Translations under genes and position numbers: made by a program | Notes under the pieces: model-generated | Database searches by the model: none | What the model was told of the DNA's origin: nothing | Seen by the model: only the letters and a program-made list of their open reading frames with translations | Shown here: positions 46,607-57,919 of the stretch, in pieces | Numbering within the stretch: position 1 is the first letter of the stretch | Layout: each line of letters begins with the position of its first letter | Origin: Crocodylus rhombifer | Taxonomy: Eukaryota > Chordata > Crocodylia > Crocodylidae | Length of the DNA stretch: 64,000 nt | Direction of reading: 5' to 3' | Assembly: GCA_038503035.1 (NCBI GenBank) | Contig: JAVSML010000027.1 | Span: 2,187,860-2,251,859, forward strand

Positions 46607-46610
46607 AAGG

Positions 46611-46636
46611 AATTATTATTATTATTATTATTATTT
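46611..46636. repeat. (ATT)n microsatellite
   Basis: About eight ATT units between two ERV accessory ORFs, probably arisen after integration. Confidence 0.9.
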
Positions 46637-46702
46637 TCCTCTTCAGCTATTTTATATTAATCACATACATCTGTAAAAAGATTCCTCACAGGCCTTGATC
46701 TT

Positions 46703-47092
46703 CTACCTCCAGCCTAATTGCGCCTGTCCCAACCACTCAATAAATTCACGACACTTTAGATAATCGTCGGGACCTTGAGCGCAGCCTAAATATGCCTGAG
46801 TAGTCGAATTATAATATGAAATCTTTAATAATTGGTGACAGTAATAACCATCTCGTTCCCAGTAAACGAGACCTAACCAAAGTATCGTGCTCACAGCAAA
46901 GACCCCAATTATTAGATGACTACACAACCACACCCCACAAAACCAATCTTGTGTATCACAAAGGGTTCTTTGTCCATTTAAAGGACAATCAGGATCATCA
47001 GGATTGTGACAACGACACTGAATTTCCTCTTTTAAATCTTTATATGGGTTCTGAGTCTTTGCTTTAGTGACTCCTCCCAAAATTTGTACCAT
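46703..47092 (-). CDS. ERV membrane ORF, 129 codons, cysteine-rich
   Basis: It starts at ATG 47092 (MVQILGGVTKAKTQNPYKDL) and ends in TAG. A cysteine-rich segment (CRCHNPDDPDC, then CDTQDWFC) comes first. One clear membrane helix follows (about residues 58-77, HLIIGVFAVSTILWLGLVYW). A C-terminal region then has three cysteines, one sequon (NST) and a tryptophan-rich end. No signal peptide is present, so a type II or signal-anchor topology is likely, leaving the sequon outside. I do not recognise the family. It is the best-preserved of the 5' accessory frames. Confidence 0.45.
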   Translation of the reverse strand: MVQILGGVTKAKTQNPYKDLKEEIQCRCHNPDDPDCPLNGQRTLCDTQDWFCGVWLCSHLIIGVFAVSTILWLGLVYWERDGYYCHQLLKISYYNSTTQAYLGCAQGPDDYLKCREFIEWLGQAQLGWR

Positions 47093-47166
47093 TTAGCTTC
47101 TTTTGGGGCTCTAGATTCTTATGTTATCAATCTAAGCAATTTTAACACAACTAGGTTCTTATATTA

Positions 47167-47511
47167 TCAACCCCCTTTTTCTTTCTTCCACAATTGATAT
47201 TCTCCTTCTCCTTGAGGTCTATACATTGTGGCAAGACACCGTTCACCTGGTAATAAATAATTTTTTACCAGAGCAGGATTACTATTTCTCAGCCAGACTA
47301 TCCTATATTGTCCTGTGGCTGCCAATAGACAGATTAAACTGTCCCCAGAACTATAATTCAAGTGAAAACTAATCACCTCCAAAAAATAGGAATTAATTTC
47401 CTTTTTTGGCTCTCTGCTCCTGGTTCCTCCTATAATTAAGAGGAATTTATACCTACGGATTTTATCTAGAGACCACTGTTTCAGAAACCGTCTGCTTCTG
47501 ATCCTGTACTT
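47167..47511 (-). pseudogene. ERV first accessory frame, open but without ATG
   Basis: A minus-strand frame open for about 115 codons from 47511 to a stop at 47167, lacking an ATG. The part after about 47435 looks protein-like (VISFHLNYSSGDSL, then LLPGERCLATMYRPQGEG). A possible splice acceptor (AATTATAG) sits at about 47434. If spliced from the leader donor near 47755, the frame would be compatible with a short upstream ATG frame. No known domain. Either a spliced coding exon or a chance open frame. Confidence 0.3.
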
Positions 47512-47748
47512 CTATTACCTGTTTCTACCCTGTTATTGTGCCCGCTTTCTGTAAGGCTTTCTAGTCTTGCCTTTCTTCTGTAGGCTAATTAGCTATCTAG
47601 GACCGCTATACTCCTTTGTCTGAGGGGTATAACTACTTTTACTCCCTTCCCTGAGGGGTATTATCTCAAACTCTTATTCCCCATAGTTACCCTATTGTGT
47701 CCCCTACAATAGGTAACCCTACTCACACTCCCATGAATAAGCAAAGAT

Positions 47749-47758
47749 TCTTACCCAG
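47749..47758 (-). promoter_or_regulatory. Candidate major splice donor in the ERV leader
   Basis: The viral strand reads CTGG|GTAAGAATC, close to the vertebrate 5' splice-site consensus. It lies about 130 nt after the primer-binding site, the usual position of a retroviral major donor. A short ATG-started frame runs across it (ATGAGGAATTTTCAG...). Confidence 0.45.
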
Positions 47759-47886
47759 TTGAATCCGAGGGTCAAAAATCTGAAAATTCCTCATTGTCCT
47801 CTTGCAGGAATCGGGATGCTCCTTCTTTCTTCGCTTTGTGAAACAGATTCTTTGGATACCACTACAACCTCTTTGGGGTTAAGTGT

Positions 47887-47904
47887 ACCCTGCTCACTGC
47901 GCCA
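47887..47904 (-). other. Primer-binding site, tRNA-Ser(UGA) type
   Basis: The viral strand TGGCGCAGTGAGCAGGGT begins three bases after the 5' LTR. It matches the complement of the 3' end of vertebrate tRNA-Ser(UGA) at 17 of 18 positions (T instead of C at position 9), from my knowledge of that tRNA. Serine primers are also known for some class III mammalian ERVs. Confidence 0.8.
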
Positions 47905-47907
47905 AAT

Positions 47908-48614
47908 TGTGTGAATTCGAGCCGAATTATGTAAGGACTGAATTAAGCACAGGCTCAGACTTGGATGTTCAATTTAAAACTTTTCTTGTTTCACAAAGTC
48001 ATAAACTAAAGGGGATCTGTGGGTTCACGAGGTTCCCAAATTAAGCCCTTGCTTTCTAACCCGAAGGCTAGGTGCGGCTGCCTGATTCAGTAGTCTCAGA
48101 ACTGGTCAACAGCTCATTTAAAAGGAGTCCTTTATCTTTTTCTAGACAAAAGATACAAAACTGTCCACACTCTGACAGTGAGGCATCTAACATAACTTTA
48201 CTATTACTTATATATGATAATACATATACATATGTATTTCTAATTTTTACTTCTATTGGTTACTTAGTTAACTTATCTATATTGTAATATCAGGTGATAC
48301 GCTCTGTATTATAATTTTTATGCTTCTTATGCTAATTCTTAATGACCTTAAATATAACATTTTCCAGACTCTGCTTGCATAATATGCGGTTATCTTTCAT
48401 CATTGCGGTTTAGCCATGTGGTTTCCTGTTTCCACGACAGAAGCTGCTAGCTGTTTGCTTGCAATTTTTATCATTGTCAGCATTTTCATCTAAAGGTCAG
48501 AAGGTGATCACCAGAATGTCAACCGCTGACTCCTCAACCTCCTTGAAGCATTCTGGGAGTTTTAGTGCATTGTTCTTAATGCTAGGCCTTGCTTAGCATA
48601 AGCAGTATCTCACA
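47908..48614 (-). repeat. 5' LTR (707 bp)
   Basis: Ungapped match to 39859-40565. On the viral strand it starts at 48614 and ends at 47908 with CACACA, just before the primer-binding site. U3, R and U5 limits cannot be fixed by eye. Confidence 0.92.
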
Positions 48615-48619
48615 ACCTC
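48615..48619. other. Target-site duplication (ACCTC), right copy
   Basis: Exact repeat of 39854-39858, directly after the 5' LTR on the plus strand. Confidence 0.85.
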
Positions 48620-51600
48620 TTCTTCAATCTTGGCTTTTCCCCCCCTGACAGCAAATTATTTCAGTTCTGTAGTGACTACACTCATGCACAAGAAAGAGTA
48701 GTTACATGTGCACAAAATAATTCTGTATAAAAACAATTTATAAATTTAATCAAAGTCTGAGCTGCTATTGAGGGGGAGAGTATAATGAATGCAATTTTTT
48801 CTCCCTTGCAGTGAATGAAAGCTTTGCCTCTGATTTCAAGCAGGTCAGTTCTTTACCCTGTCTTTTTATAGATCTGTATAACCTGAATGTCAGTTGAAGG
48901 CTGCTTCTCAAGCAAAATACCCATTGAAGCAAACAGGAGCTTTGCCTACTTTGAGACCACAACATTAGACTCTCCAGACCCTTTCTTACCCACTGAGCAC
49001 TTGTACTGAATATGAAGTTGCTTGCTTGTCTCACAGAATGGGTTTTCTTCATTGAGACTTGTAGATCAGTTCAGGGAAAGTAGTTGATGCCTAAGGGTAA
49101 GACAGTGGAGGAACATTTGTCAAGACTGACTTGCAGGCAAATGAGACTGGTGTCATTAGTTGAACAGAGGAAATAAGGAAAGAAGAATGCCATAGGAACA
49201 CTTAATGTAATTCTCATACACTTTTCTGTGTCTGTTTTAGCTTTGTTCTCCTTTGTCTTCAGAGTACTGTTTTAAATTCCTCTGACCAAGCTATTATACC
49301 TGGATGGCATTAGATAAGACTGATAATGAAATGGTCACTATGCACGCATCACTCAGTCACTGAATTACACTCATGAAAACCACTCACTCATGCACTGACC
49401 AGGCTGTTCCTCTTGTCATGTCACATCCGCTCCCATCCTCTACCAGGATCACCTTAGTGGAGGAGCAGAGATTTACTCACAATTCTGAGCCTGGTGAACA
49501 TTTATCTGCACAAAGGAGGAGCTTCTCTGTGCAGATGCTAAACAAATGCTGATACCAGATACTGAAAAAATTGCTGTTACCTTCATTTTTTGTAACTCTT
49601 TCCAAAACACATAGGATTGATTCCTAAGTCCTTAGTAAGTCTGGTGATTAATATTCTTGAAACCTAAATTTGATTTTTAAAGTAATCTAAACTATGATAC
49701 TTACTTCAATGTGTAGAATAGTCCTGTATTGGGAACATATGCGCTAATATGTTTTGCTAGATGAGAAATACTTTCAAACACCACCTAACTAAAATTGTTC
49801 ATACAAATATATAGATCTATAGATGTATCTAGATATTTATCATTTTATATATATATAAAAATATATAAAAATTTGCTATTGTGAGCATCATTATGAAATG
49901 TCTAAAGATTAAATTTATTCCAATAATCATTACAATGATGAAAAAATTCCTTGCTTCAATAGTTGATTTATGCTTCATTTAAATGTACAGAGTAGTTCCA
50001 ATATAATTTCTTATTAGCTCTAATGACAAATTTTAAAATAGCATGACTCTGAAATAAAGATGAAAATTTGCCATACAAGTTATTACATTTAAATGGATAT
50101 CATATTTAATACTTAAAAAATCATTTGATGTAAATAGCCATCGTGAATCACTGCAAATATACTTAGATGTAATTATTTTTTTCTTTACTGTATGTAGTTG
50201 CTTCTTAACAATTTATTTTTCTTCTTTCATTGGGGTAAATTATATTCAGCATTTTAATTGTAGAATAAAATCCGTTTTCTTGTCAAATGCCTATATTGCT
50301 TATTCAGTTCATTATGATGTTTGTCAGAAAATTCGGCACAGTGTCCAATTCAAATTTTGTCTTCCTGTTCTACTGTTTATGAAGCCACATAAACTACAGA
50401 TTCCAAAATGAAGGAAGACTGTGTATACAAAAACCCTGAATGACATAACTAGGGAGCCTTTAACATTTTAAATTACAAATTTTTGCTGTCAAGAGTTGCA
50501 TGAAGTATTTCTTTTAAACTTGTCCCATATTGTTTATTTTTGTAGTATGAGATGTAAAGAATAACTTTATTTGACACAAGATCCTACAGGCATTGCCAAA
50601 AGGCAGCTAGCTCCCTGCAGCAGACCACAACAGCCCTGTTCATCTGAAGTTATATCTCAGGTAATGTGCAGTATGCATGTACACCAGATTCATCAACTCC
50701 ATTTGGCAAAGGGATTCTCGACTGATCTGAGGAAAGCCCTGATTCAGCAGGGTACTTCAGTACAGTAGTCCCATTGAATTAAATAGTATGGTTGGTATTA
50801 AGTACTCTTCTGAATCAGGATCTAAATTGGGATTAGTAAATATTTTTTCACAGGCAAAGTCTGAAAACAGGGTACCTAGTGCTGAAAAGTCAGATGCACT
50901 ATCCCATCAACAAAGACTGCACTCACAGTTAAGCTATTGTTGTAACTGCTTTAGAGACACTGTAGTCTATCCATCTTAGGTTTTGGTTTAAAAAAACAAA
51001 CATGTATTTGGTTCATTTTGATTCTACCGATAATATGACATTGTCAGAGCTTGTTTAACATTTTTTTCTTTACTGCTTACAAAAATCCTTTTTGATATGA
51101 AGAGCCTGGAACTACAAGTTGGGAGTAATTCTGCTGACATCAGCAGACAAGACCCGAATCGGGTCCTGGATATTTTTAGCTTAGGGAATCATGGTGACCT
51201 TGGTAACTGAGTACACAGGATACTGAAAAGTTAGTTGTTTGGAGAAATGAAGTCAGTTTAACAGTAATATGACTACTTGCAATATGGCTTTTGCTTAGTT
51301 AACCCAATACATATTTGCAAACAGTGAAAGGAAATGTTTGCATTAAAATGAGACTTCTGACTTAGTCTCTAAAAAACCTTTGGGCCTGGGAACAGAATTT
51401 CATCTCAGTTATTGTAGGTGTTTACCTCTAGAGCAGTATTTTTCCTCTGTTTTTAAAGCAGCAGAAACAAATATGATTAGTTTTTGTTTACTTCTCAGTT
51501 CATGCACCACCTTTATCTTCAGTCATACTAGGAAGAATTTGCATTAGGTATAAAGTAGCATTCAAGCAACAAGATATTGTATCTTCCAGTAATATGAAAT

Positions 51601-52190
51601 GGCATTGATTAGTAGAGATGTAGACCAGCCACTTTCTAAAGTCTTGATTCAAAAAGTATATATGACCCATTCTAATAAATCACTTGCTGTCATGCTCACA
51701 TTTTTTGCTATGACTTCCATTTGCTATAACAGAAGTTTAGCAAACAATATTTCTCTGCTACAGGCATGAACATGAACATAAACATAATAGACAATTGCAG
51801 AATGTAGGTTGCCAATCACAGTATCCAGTTTTGCCTGAAGCTTTGAAATAGTTTTCCTTAGCTCAGTTTCCACCTTGTGCAGCTTTCAGGATTTGGGGGA
51901 ACCCAGTTCTCCAACAAATAGAGGATGATCGTGGGCAAAACAAGCAAACAGAAAAGCAGCCTAAGATAAAATAATAGAAATTTATAAGTAAAATTAGAGA
52001 ACTTGAGCAAGTTATATATTGGAACACAGGTGAAACTGGAAAAACTTGAAATGGTAACTGCAATGCAAAGGATTATTTTAAATAAGTAACCTAAAAATAA
52101 TGGTCCAAATATCTGTCCTGTATAATTTCATGGATATATGTCAATAGAACTTCGATGATTGAGATAAACATTATATTTCAAGGTCTAAAA
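48620..52190. other. AT-rich non-coding DNA
   Basis: Host flank 5' of the provirus. It has a TA-rich simple repeat at about 49800-49870 (ATATATAGATCTATAG-type and TATATATATA). The short ORFs have no motif. No gene was recognised. Confidence 0.5.
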
Positions 52191-52205
52191 TACACAAGTA
52201 GATCA

Positions 52206-54932
52206 CGTCCACACATGCAGGCACATGTGCTTGCAGCAGCTCAAATAGGAGCTGCACAAATTTGAGCTGGGGATTTTTGCCTCGGTACACATGCCGGGAA
52301 GTGCGCTTTGTCTGCCATGTGCTGATTCCACCACCAGGTCATAATCCAACTTGCAGCGGGAATATGGCCGATGGTGCCTTGTGATTCCTTTTCAGGGGGT
52401 CCTGGTGAGGGTGTTTTATACGTTGGGGGACCTGCAGTGTTTCTAGTGCCATGCCTCAGGGCACTTCCATCATGAAAGCCCCATGAGCCTGGTGAGAAGG
52501 GCATCACTGGCAAGAGGGGTGCCACTGGCGAGATGGGTGCCCCTGCCACTGGTGCCCATAGGCGACTGGTAGGAGGTGCATGGGGGGGCATGTGCCTCCC
52601 TGAAGGCCAACACTGATGCTGTCAGTAGGGCTGGTGCCCCCCTGATGGGGTCAGCAGTTTCTGCAGGTGCCCCCCCAGATTCAGGAGGCACCAGTCACCA
52701 GTTGGGGTGCCCCTCCCCCTCAGGCCCCCTTGGCACCCCAACAAGACCCAGCCCCCCATGCACACAGGGGACCCCGCCCCCTAACCAAGTTTGGCAGAGT
52801 CCCAGGCAGGGAGGCAACAGCTAAGGGGAGAGAGGGAGCAGCCCCTAGCCATCACCCCAGTGTAAGTGCCCCATGCTGCCAACCCTCCTAACAGAGTTTG
52901 TCCACCTGAGGACCACACTGTGGCTGAATGGGTGCAGGTCCCCTCCAGGCACAAAGCCAAGTGGAAGGCCCAGATGCAGCTGGAGCACTCTGAAGTAGAA
53001 GACCCCCCCATGCACTCAGACCACCATACGGGGGAGGGAACAGCTCACTTCCTGGGTGCTTGCTTTCCCAGCTGTGCTTGACGCCCCCCCCAGGAAAGAT
53101 AAAATGGCTAATCCCGGTGGAGGAGGCTTCAGGGCTGCTGGACAGTCCCAAGCAGGAGCCCATGGAGGAGTCCCCTCATTCTGCTGTCCAGGTACTACCT
53201 CCCAAGACCATGGGCACCAAGGCCTCAGCCAGCCCAACAGCAGGTCCAGCAGTGAAGCCCTCCCCCTCTGACAATCTGGGGGACACAGAGGCTCTGAGGC
53301 TCACCCTGGTGAGTCCTGAGAGGGGAAGTCCTCTTTCCCAGGACCCCGAGGCAGGCACCAATGCCACCCCAGTGCCTAACAGATCTCCTTCCCCCTCCCA
53401 GAAAAAAACCTTGCTGCCAGCCCACCCTATGGTCCCACAACAGAGGGGGTCAAAGTGAGGTCCCCTGACCAACAGGCTGATCTTGTTGGAGAACCTGCAC
53501 AGAACCCTGGGGTTCCAGCTCTGCCCTGCCATCTTGTAAGGGAGTCCTACCCCCACCCTTATCCCCATCTCCATCCTAAGGGGCTGCAGAGCTCTCCCAA
53601 TCTGGGGTTTTAGTGGACTGAAGGGTTCAGATGGTCCCGAAGGAGCTCGCTGAGTCCCAGGACCAGGAGAAGGATGCCCAAGAACTGGTGGAATCTATGG
53701 AGCCTATGGGCCTCTTGGTCCTGGCTGTCCCCAGGAGGAAGCTACTTGTGTTTCTTGACTGTGAGTACACCTAGCGGTTCATCAGCAAGGTGCAGCTTGC
53801 CTTGGACCACTAGAGAGATTTTGACAATGTCCTCAATACTGTGAGGGTGCTGGCAGGGAAAGGCAAAGGGGTTAAGTGCTGCAATGCCTGAATCTGTAGG
53901 CAGACCTGCAGTTTTATATATACCATCTATGCTTATTGGAGGGTGCTGAGCAAGCCAGTGACCCCCACACCAGACATTGAGGCATGCAAGGCCTTTGCTG
54001 AACCATCTACCCCACCTTTCCCCAGCCATGAGGTCATTTAAAATCATGACCCTCAACATCCATGGCTTCAGGAAGGGTCTCTGGAGATGCTGGTTGCTCT
54101 CCTTCCTTCAGGAGTGGGGTACCCCATGGTATCCTTGTAGGAGACCCTGATGACCCTAGCCAATGAGCCTAACTGGAAGCTGGAGTGGGGAGGCAGAATT
54201 TACTTCTCAGCACCCTCTTGTGGGGTGGCCACCCTGTTCTCCCCAGGCCTGCAGCTGGAGGTTCTTCAAGATGTTGAGGTGGTGTTGGGCCACTTCCTGC
54301 ACCTCCAGGTCCAAGTGCAGGGGCTGGTCCTGAACCTTCTGAATGTGTATCCCTCTGCAAAGGACCTGGAGTTCATGGATTTTTTCTACCAGGCAGCCAC
54401 TTACATCAGCACCCTCAACCCTTGTGAGTGCCTCGTCCTTAGTGGGGACTTCAATGTCACCCTGGACACATGGGACCGGTCAGGCAGGGAGGCATTTTTG
54501 GGGAGATCCTGACAGAATACTCCCTGGTGGACATCTGGCATACGTGTCACTTTACTTACCTCTGATGGAGCTGGGGTCCATGGAGTCTGCAAAGCTTCTG
54601 ACTGCCCCACACATGGAGGCAGTGTCCTCCAGCACTGGGGCAAGGGCCAGCCATAGAAATGCTCTGGCTGGCTACCAGAGCATCTCTTCGGAGAACCTGA
54701 GCCTCTGGTTGCCTCAGGACATGGTTTTGGATTATGCCCTGCCCTGCTTTTTTTCCTTGGTGTTTTTTTGTTTTTTTTTTTGATACCTGGATGTCCAGGT
54801 GTCAAATTCTGAGCCCATGATGCAAATATGCAGTGTGGGGAACCTTTTTCTTGTCCCAGTATGCCCCTTGCTGAGTCTCAGACTGCTTTGAGATGTGGCA
54901 AGATGCACATGTGGACTGATCTGGATGTGCCC
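52206..54932. mobile_element. Possible TIR-bracketed composite containing a Tx1 LINE
   Basis: The left string CACGTCCACACATGCAGG then CACATGTGCTTGC resembles the reverse complement of the right string, GGGCACATCCAGATCAGTCC then ACATGTGCATCTTGCC. If these are terminal repeats, a DNA element encloses a Tx1-type LINE fragment. No target duplication was confirmed, so the LINE may simply lie between two MITE pieces. Confidence 0.3.
52560..54525 (+). pseudogene. Tx1-type LINE: ORF1-like region and ORF2 endonuclease start
   Basis: Positions 54030-54520 encode an APE-type endonuclease N-terminal part. The open frame at 54150-54512 has 'TLANEPNWKLEWGGRIYFS', 'GVATLFSPGLQLEV' and 'LVLSGDFNVTLDTWDRSG', the last carrying the GDFN catalytic motif. 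These are typical of Tx1-clade LINEs, which are relatives of L1 with site-specific members in amphibians. Upstream GC-rich sequence (52560-54020) is proline-rich and broken into short frames; by position it is the ORF1 region and 5' UTR. Reverse transcriptase is absent, so this is a 3'-deleted copy. In-frame stops make it inactive. Confidence 0.65.
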
Positions 54933-57031
54933 GTAGTGTATATATATTATAAACAAATTTCAAATCCAATTTCAATATTAATTTGAACCTATCTTTGACT
55001 TATCATTTCCGAAAGCAAGCAAAATAAATCTACACCCTTGTTTTTTATCTGCCATTTTAAAAAATATGAATATTTTATTACATTGCAAAAAATTCAAGCC
55101 ATGTATCTTTTTTAGTGTACAGGTTTAGTTAGAAACTTGAAACTTAAACTGCATTTATTGAAACATAGACTACATTTAGTGAAAGATCTGCCTAGATTAA
55201 CAAACCACTCTAGTGATAGACTGTAGGTCAGTGTGGCTTTATATAGAAGCCATGTGGAATTCATGATTGCATGCAGTTGTAATACAAAATCAAGTGAAAC
55301 TCATTGATTTTGACTGGGTTTCAATTTAAGAAACTTCAAGTGAGAGCCCACATAGAATGATTCTGAATAGAATGATTGCAGTGAACTCATGTATTGATGT
55401 AATTTTTAGGGAACTTTTTAATATATGTTTAAACTTTTAGCTGTATGAGCTTTCACATCAAACATATAAATAACAGAACCCAAAGTAAGGGCTAAAAAAT
55501 ATACTAGCATATAAATTAAGTCGCTGCATTCTACCTTTGCTATATTTGAACATAAAAATGTTTAGCAGCATATTATAAAGCAATCATTTCATGCCATATA
55601 TTTTATTAAAATGACACAACAGTTAAAACATATTTCAACTGCAGAATATATTTTGGCTTGATAAAATAATTTGAAAGATGTCAACTTGAATCACACAACA
55701 GTGATTATTTACTAAAATAAGATAGAGACACTTTGATTCTAATAAGAAAATGCCTGGCCTGAAGTCGCACCTTTGTATGCATCTAACAGTACTCTCATTT
55801 TATCATATTTTTAAAATCCACACCTCATATTTTCTGTTTCCTTATATGGATGGTGCTAATGACACACATAGTAAACCTTCTATTAGCTTTGTACTTCAAT
55901 AGGATTTGTTTAATTTCAGCTGTCAAACAGTATGGTGAAAAAAAGCACTTTCTTGATAACCCCAGGATTTAAAATACATTATTAGTATGATGGCAATAAA
56001 TGTTTTCCAAACAATAGTATTTATTGACCATGCTCTCTCCTGGCTGTATCCCAATCTGAGTAGCATGTGAAATCCCTCATTTTCGTCTACCATAAATTGT
56101 ATTTGTTAACAGTATAAGATTTATTTTGTAAAAATGTATCTGGTACTTGACTAACCCAAGGACTGGTATATGATATGCAACATTTACCTTCAGCTGACTT
56201 ATTCAAATCTGACTTGAGTCTTTACTATCTGAAAGTCATTACTATCTTGAAAGTCTTTTCAGTAATCAATCTGTAAGAAATGTGCTGGCATGCTAGTTCA
56301 GTACCTAGTGCAGACATACCAACATCTTAAAAGAAACCACACTCAAGAGTCCTAGATGCGATCCCTCTTGAACAGTGATGAGATACATTGGTGGGAAATA
56401 TGGAAAAACACTTTTATTGTGTTTTTTTTAACACTTAACCCTGAAAATGGGGGGACTTCAATTTCAACAGACACTTCACTAATGCCACCAAACTGATTTT
56501 CTATGATTTGAGGTAGACTTAACCCTGGAGATAAGATGGCCAAATTTCTGTGAAAACTAGCCACTAGTATTGTCCTTCTCAATGCTTTCTCATTCTCTCG
56601 TGCTCTCATGCTCTCTTGTTTTAAATGTTACATGTTTCATCTACTTGTCCTATTCAATTACATGAACCCAATACATTTATGCTGTTTCCAGTTGCAATAT
56701 GAAATCTGACAAAATATTCAGTATCATAAGCATAACATACAAAATTAATATTTTAATTCTGATTTTTTTCCTTTTACATTACTTCTAGTACTTCTGATAT
56801 TATTTATAAAACCTCATCACTGTGGTGTCTGAGCACCTAGTTTCACTAATATCACATAATAACTGTAATTATAATATATTTTAAAATTGAAATAATTATC
56901 TTGCATTAAAATATTACCAAAATCAGGGTCTTTGACATCCAGACTCCTTATGATTTTACCAGATTAGACTCATCTGTTGTTCTTAGAGGATTAAGGGTTT
57001 TTAAGTCTGTTTTACCTTATGTAAACATTTT
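54933..57031. other. AT-rich non-coding DNA
   Basis: No gene or repeat end was recognised. The minus-strand ORF at 56352-56609 has no known motif. Confidence 0.5.
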
Positions 57032-57916
57032 GGCTAGGGACAGACATTACACATAGACTGGTTTAAGTGATCAGAAACTGATTTAAATCCATAACAGAAC
57101 ACATGTTCAGTGCACATAATCCGGTTTGATAATGGCTGAAACCGATTTGAGGTAAACCTAGTTGAATGTAGTATGAGACTTAACTGATTTGAGTCAAACT
57201 GGTTTATGCAATGTCTGCCCCAGACCCGTTACTGGTTTAAGATAAACCAGACTCCCCCAGCATCCCAGCATGCTCTCGGGGCTGGGCGAGGCTCTCTGCT
57301 CCACAGCAGGGCTGGCTCCTACCCTCTGCTTCCTGGCTGCAGCTCTGGTAGAGACTTGCAGGCACAGAGTGTCAGCCTGGATTCTTCTTGCTGAGCAGGG
57401 ATTATTCCCCCTACCCCTCTGCTTTATATAGACACCTCAGCATTAGGTAGCAGATCACATGCTGGCTACAGTCTGTGCTGTGGGAGACAACAGCAGACAG
57501 GCTTTTTGGAGCTAATCAACAGGTAGCTTAATGTCCTGCTTTAGAAGAGCTGTTTAAGAAGACCTCTATTAGCTAATGGAGAGAGGCTTTGTTTTCTTAA
57601 TGGGTTGATAACCATTGAGTTAAGGATGATAAACATTCCCTGCTAGACAGCTCAGGAGGGCGGGGGTGGAATAATAAGAGTGTCCTGCTGGGACCTGGCC
57701 ATGCCCTTCGTCAGCTCAGCTCTGTGGAAGTGAAGGGAGGGCTTCTCTAGTGCCCCCTGGCTTTTACCCTGAGCCACTGCAGGCATATGCCTGCATTTTC
57801 TCAGTCCAGAGGACATGTCTGTGTGGTTACAAAGTGGTTCAGCCAAACCAGGTTAGACTAACCTGCAAAGACTAAATCAATTCAGGCTCAGGCTTTTTTA
57901 ATGTCTGCCCCTTGCC
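57032..57916. mobile_element. PIF/Harbinger-like non-autonomous element
   Basis: The left terminus GGCTAGGGACAGACATT matches the reverse complement of the right terminus, GGCAAGGGGCAGACATT, at 15 of 17 positions. It also resembles the ends of the 35767-37738 element and the internal part of the 4560-5301 ends. The sub-ends carry repeated 'aaccggttt'-like motifs. The flanks (TTT and TAG) do not give a clean 3-bp duplication. The interior is GC-richer with no transposase. Confidence 0.6.
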
Positions 57917-57919
57917 TAG

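Larger units (their letters stand above)
39859..48614 (-). mobile_element. Endogenous retrovirus, spuma/class-III-like, minus strand
   Basis: A provirus of about 8.76 kb with two 707-bp LTRs, a tRNA-Ser-type primer site, a polypurine tract and a 5-bp target duplication. Reading on the minus strand, the order is: 5' LTR, leader, a block of small ORFs (about 44.9-47.5 kb), a gag-like frame, integrase, env, 3' LTR. Protease, reverse transcriptase and RNase H are absent; only about 0.27 kb separates the gag-like frame from integrase. The Ser primer site, 5-bp duplication and long Env transmembrane subunit point to class III/spuma-like viruses. That placement is inference, since no RT is available for a tree. 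All frames contain stops or shifts. Confidence 0.9.

Noticed and set aside
53060..53574. 132-codon ORFs on both strands
   Set aside because: Proline-rich GC-rich sequence in the presumed ORF1/5' UTR region of a Tx1 LINE. Neither frame shows a zinc knuckle or other ORF1 domain.
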